Virus record (IMG/VR): IMGVR_UViG_3300035698_014406
Coordinates: 1 to 23,051 of that record
Length of the DNA: 23,051 nucleotides
Direction: 5' to 3' (one strand)
Source of the DNA: a virus
The notes beneath the pieces were generated by a model that was not told the origin of the DNA, made no database searches, and worked only from the letters and a program-made list of their open reading frames with translations. Position numbers and translations under genes: made by a program. Shown here piece by piece: positions 21,184-23,051 of this stretch (position 1 is the stretch's first letter; each line of letters opens with the position of its first letter).

Positions 21184-21492
21184 TTACCACGTGTAGCGAT
21201 CGTAAATGTAAAGATCCACAGCACCGGCATTTGCCATGCCACCGATAACGTCTCCACTCCATGTGAATCCAATGTAATTGCCAGTGTCCGGATTCAAAAA
21301 CTTCTCGCGGGGCGACCGAGGTTTCAAGCAAACGCGCTTCAATTTCGCGGGCTTACCGGTCAATTCTTCGCGTTGGCGTTCGAGACGATTCGAATCGGAA
21401 ACATTTTGCTTAATCATGGCGATGGTCTGCTCGTGACAATAGTCACCAACGGTGAACCGCGCGATGAAGCTTGAAGAAGTGCGATTGGACAT
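21184..21492 (-). CDS. Unknown early protein, 102 aa
   Basis: Not recognised. The protein is strongly basic, with SSSFIARFTVGDYCHEQTIA at the start, a charged helix NRLERQREELTGKPAKLKRV (35-54), then RSPREKFLNPDTGNYIGFTW and a Gly/Ala-rich segment GDVIGGMANAGAVDLYIYDR. The C-terminal part resembles a small beta domain. GAGGAG lies seven bases upstream of the ATG. It is expressed from its own early promoter 43 bases upstream and has no visible terminator, so transcription may continue into the next operon. Being basic, it could contact nucleic acid. Confidence 0.72.
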   Translation of the reverse strand: MSNRTSSSFIARFTVGDYCHEQTIAMIKQNVSDSNRLERQREELTGKPAKLKRVCLKPRSPREKFLNPDTGNYIGFTWSGDVIGGMANAGAVDLYIYDRYTW

Positions 21493-21513
21493 TTTGTCTC
21501 CTCAGACTGTGTG

Positions 21514-21533
21514 TTCGTTTCTTAACTTAGATC
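21514..21533 (-). repeat. Conserved 20-bp early leader, copy 2
   Basis: Identical to 21118-21137, again one base downstream of the -10 box of an early promoter. Flanking bases differ, so the identity is limited to this element and the promoter boxes. Confidence 0.85.
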
Positions 21534-21534
21534 T

Positions 21535-21563
21535 ATTATATCATTTTCTAGATAGAATGTAAA
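21535..21563 (-). promoter_or_regulatory. Early sigma70-type promoter of the 102-aa basic protein
   Basis: TTTACA (21563-21558, within GTTTAC), a 17-bp spacer, then TATAAT (21540-21535) on the - strand, 43 bases before the ATG at 21492. Confidence 0.88.
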
Positions 21564-21750
21564 CAAAATCCATAAAATAAAGCCAAAAAGAATGACTATT
21601 TTGGACAATACCTAAGCTGTTTGTTTACATACATTTAAACTGGCTCTCTGTCGCGCTCTAACGATCCCGATTTTTCCTAGTAGTATAGCTCAGGTAAGCT
21701 CAGAAAGTGGCATACGGATCATCCTCTGGATCATTCTAGAGATATATGGG
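21564..21750. other. Gene-free stretch between early operons
   Basis: No ORF with a ribosome site was seen on either strand. It holds a short inverted repeat CCAAAA/TTTTGG near 21583-21605, a GTTTACAT on the + strand (21623-21630) without a matching -10, a direct repeat of GGATCAT (near 21716 and 21728), and CTCAGGTAAGCTCAG. No tRNA fold could be built. Confidence 0.5.
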
Positions 21751-21773
21751 AAAAGGGACACTTACAGCATCCC
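21751..21773 (-). terminator. Probable terminator after the DUF3310 gene
   Basis: On the - strand GGGATGCT-GTA-AGTGTCCC forms an 8-bp stem with two G-T pairs, followed by TTTT. It lies 28 bases after the stop at 21801 and would end the rtcB operon. Confidence 0.55.
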
Positions 21774-21800
21774 AAATCTCTAATTGATAGTGAGTGTCAA

Positions 21801-22109
21801 CTACCAGGGAGATTCCCAGGGAACTTCTTCCTCACCAACATGGTTGATTGCACGCTCAAGATACCATTTTGCCTTCTTTAGATCCTCATATGATTTCCCC
21901 TTTGTGCGAAATCTCAAAAGATATTTCAACACGTTTGACACGTTATAGGCAACAGCTGGATTTGTTTCGCCTTGAATGAAAATTTCTATGAGGTCAATTG
22001 CTTCAATAAGTTCTCCGCGGTAGGTTCTATTGTTGTAATGTGACGGTGAATTAACCATGTCCTCTTTGTTTATAACTGTCCTTCTTTCAGGGCAATTTGT
22101 CGGATCCAT
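21801..22109 (-). CDS. DUF3310 family protein
   Basis: This 102-aa protein has the DUF3310 pattern: VNSPSHYNN (19-27), then ELIEAIDLIEIFI, AYNVSNVLKYLLRFRTKGKS (54-73), and YEDLKKAKWYLERAINH (74-90). The same domain occurs in T7 gp1.7, a nucleotide kinase, and in many phage proteins of unproven function; this short form contains little outside the domain, so enzymatic activity cannot be assumed. AGGAG lies nine bases before the ATG. It follows rtcB by 36 bases without a terminator, so the two are one operon. Confidence 0.85.
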   Translation of the reverse strand: MDPTNCPERRTVINKEDMVNSPSHYNNRTYRGELIEAIDLIEIFIQGETNPAVAYNVSNVLKYLLRFRTKGKSYEDLKKAKWYLERAINHVGEEEVPWESPW

Positions 22110-22145
22110 TATTTTAATCTCCTGGTTATTGTTGTTATTGAAACA

Positions 22146-23051
22146 TTAAGACTTAATGTTGATCAATGGTTTGATATGGTGAACGATTTCCACCAGGTCT
22201 TCCTGTGCATCCATAACATCGAAGATGTTCTTGTAGGCGAAAGGAGATTCATCTAAGGTTGTGTTTTCAACCTTAGCCTTAACACCGATCATTGTTTCCT
22301 GGAAGTCCTTCAATTCCAAAACACGTTTTGCTTCCTTGCGTCCTAAGACACGTCCAGCCCCATGTGAACTTGACCATAAGGAATCTGGGCTTCCTTTACC
22401 CTTGACGATGAAAGATCCATCTCTCATGTTTCCTGGAATCACACCCATCATTCCCTCGTCAGCATGTGTTGCACCCTTACGGTGAATCCACATACCATGT
22501 GCATATTCTGCATGGTTGTGATTACTGTTGATGAATGACATTTCATCAACAGTTGAACCAATAGCTTCAGCCACCTGAAACAACATTTCCTTACGATTTG
22601 TCAAAGCGAATTTCAAAGCGATGTTCATGTCATTGATATACTTCAATCCATTTTCTGACTTTACATGAAAGCCAAAATGTCCATCCTTTGCCTTACCTTC
22701 TGGATGAGCTAGCTTCATATATTCAGTTGCAATCTGGTGACCGAAATGGCGAGATCCCGAATGCAAAACTACCCACACGTTGTCGTCTTCGTCATGACCG
22801 ATTTCGATGAAGTGGTTTCCTCCACCTAAGGTTCCCAACTGCAAACGTGGATCCTTAGCCTTTGCAACTTCAAATCCAATATCAGTCAAGTTCCAAGGAA
22901 TTATCCATCCCTCTTGTGGGTGTTCAAAGCGGTTAACCCCGACTGGAATTCTGTGGTAGATTTCCTTGAAGATTTGTTCCTTAGCATCTGAGTCCAAGTC
23001 AGAACCTTTTACACCTTGAATTTTAGCTGCACACATACCACAGCCAATGTC
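22146..23051 (-). CDS. rtcB: RtcB RNA ligase, partial (N-terminus outside the window)
   Basis: The last 301 codons of an RtcB-type 3'-phosphate RNA ligase, which joins 2',3'-cyclic or 3'-phosphate ends to 5'-OH ends using GTP and manganese. The window edge falls inside the hallmark DIGCGMCAAK, whose Cys binds metal. Other motifs are LGTLGGGNHFIEIG, VLHSGSRHFG, FINSNHNHAEY, the HRKGATHADEGMMGVIPGNM loop, and SSSHGAGRVLGRKEA, whose His is the guanylated nucleophile in the family. It ends EIVHHIKPLINIKS, matching the usual C-terminus. No catalytic residue is missing. About 100 N-terminal residues should lie to the right. In phages RtcB probably repairs tRNA or other RNA cut by host nucleases during infection (inference). 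Confidence 0.96.
   Translation of the reverse strand, partial: DIGCGMCAAKIQGVKGSDLDSDAKEQIFKEIYHRIPVGVNRFEHPQEGWIIPWNLTDIGFEVAKAKDPRLQLGTLGGGNHFIEIGHDEDDNVWVVLHSGSRHFGHQIATEYMKLAHPEGKAKDGHFGFHVKSENGLKYINDMNIALKFALTNRKEMLFQVAEAIGSTVDEMSFINSNHNHAEYAHGMWIHRKGATHADEGMMGVIPGNMRDGSFIVKGKGSPDSLWSSSHGAGRVLGRKEAKRVLELKDFQETMIGVKAKVENTTLDESPFAYKNIFDVMDAQEDLVEIVHHIKPLINIKS

Noticed and set aside
17961-21660. Shared words CGCGCTCTA, TTTAAAC and GTTTACAT in the two gene-free stretches
   Set aside because: Order and spacing differ and a shared 9-mer between two 200-base stretches is not rare enough to claim homology.
21675-21750. tRNA-like sequence (TAGCTCAGG...)
   Set aside because: The D arm halves do not pair, no T-loop consensus is present and no acceptor stem can be formed.

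Overview
The window is a piece of a large tailed-phage genome of the T4-like myovirus type. It holds a contiguous head-and-tail morphogenesis cluster with terminase (gp17-like), portal (gp20), prohead protease (gp21), acidic scaffold (gp22), major capsid protein (gp23), neck and tail-completion proteins, contractile sheath (gp18), a gp26-type hub or tail-assembly protein, and tail tube (gp19). Early promoters of the GTTTAC/TATAAT kind and UUCG-loop hairpins also fit a T4-like phage of a Gram-negative host. No tRNA, rRNA, CRISPR array or insertion sequence was seen. The exact host and genus cannot be read from the sequence.

Layout. From 23 to 1916 the genes are on the + strand: a GIY-YIG homing endonuclease, the tail tube gene, a small gene with the recurrent N-terminus described below, a terminator, and a Vsr-like endonuclease gene. 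From 1931 rightward everything reads on the - strand. In transcription order (right to left) the structural cluster runs: terminase (17818), portal, an unknown 263-aa protein, three small proteins, protease, scaffold, capsid protein with its own terminator, gp13-like neck protein, C2H2 zinc protein, gp14-like protein, another small protein, gp15-like protein, sheath, a 28-residue microprotein, the gp26-like protein with an out-of-frame extension, and a charged 100-aa protein. Between about 17.8 and 18.1 kb lies a GC-rich non-coding stretch of strong hairpins.

The right end (18.1-23.05 kb, - strand) looks like an early region. It holds a secreted or membrane-anchored protein with a glycine tail, a DUF932 protein, a run of tightly packed small unknown proteins, a DUF3310 protein, and the 3' part of an RtcB RNA ligase cut by the window edge. 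Three near-consensus sigma70-type promoters, each with a TTTAC-type -35, a 17-bp spacer and TATAAT, drive this part. Two of them share an identical 20-bp transcribed leader.

Main observations. (1) Five genes scattered through the structural cluster encode proteins with unrelated bodies but a shared N-terminus of the type KKSELKxIIxExxxxE followed by G. The end of this peptide matches the (L/I)xE cleavage preference of T4 gp21, so they are good candidates for capsid-targeted internal, possibly injected, proteins. (2) The gp26-like gene ends next to an orphan frame that lacks a usable start and is reached by a +1 shift on a run of seven T; this looks like a programmed frameshift of the tail-assembly chaperone kind. 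(3) A 28-codon gene with a strong ribosome site sits between sheath and gp26. (4) Tail tube lies inverted relative to sheath, in a block bounded by two homing-type endonuclease genes.
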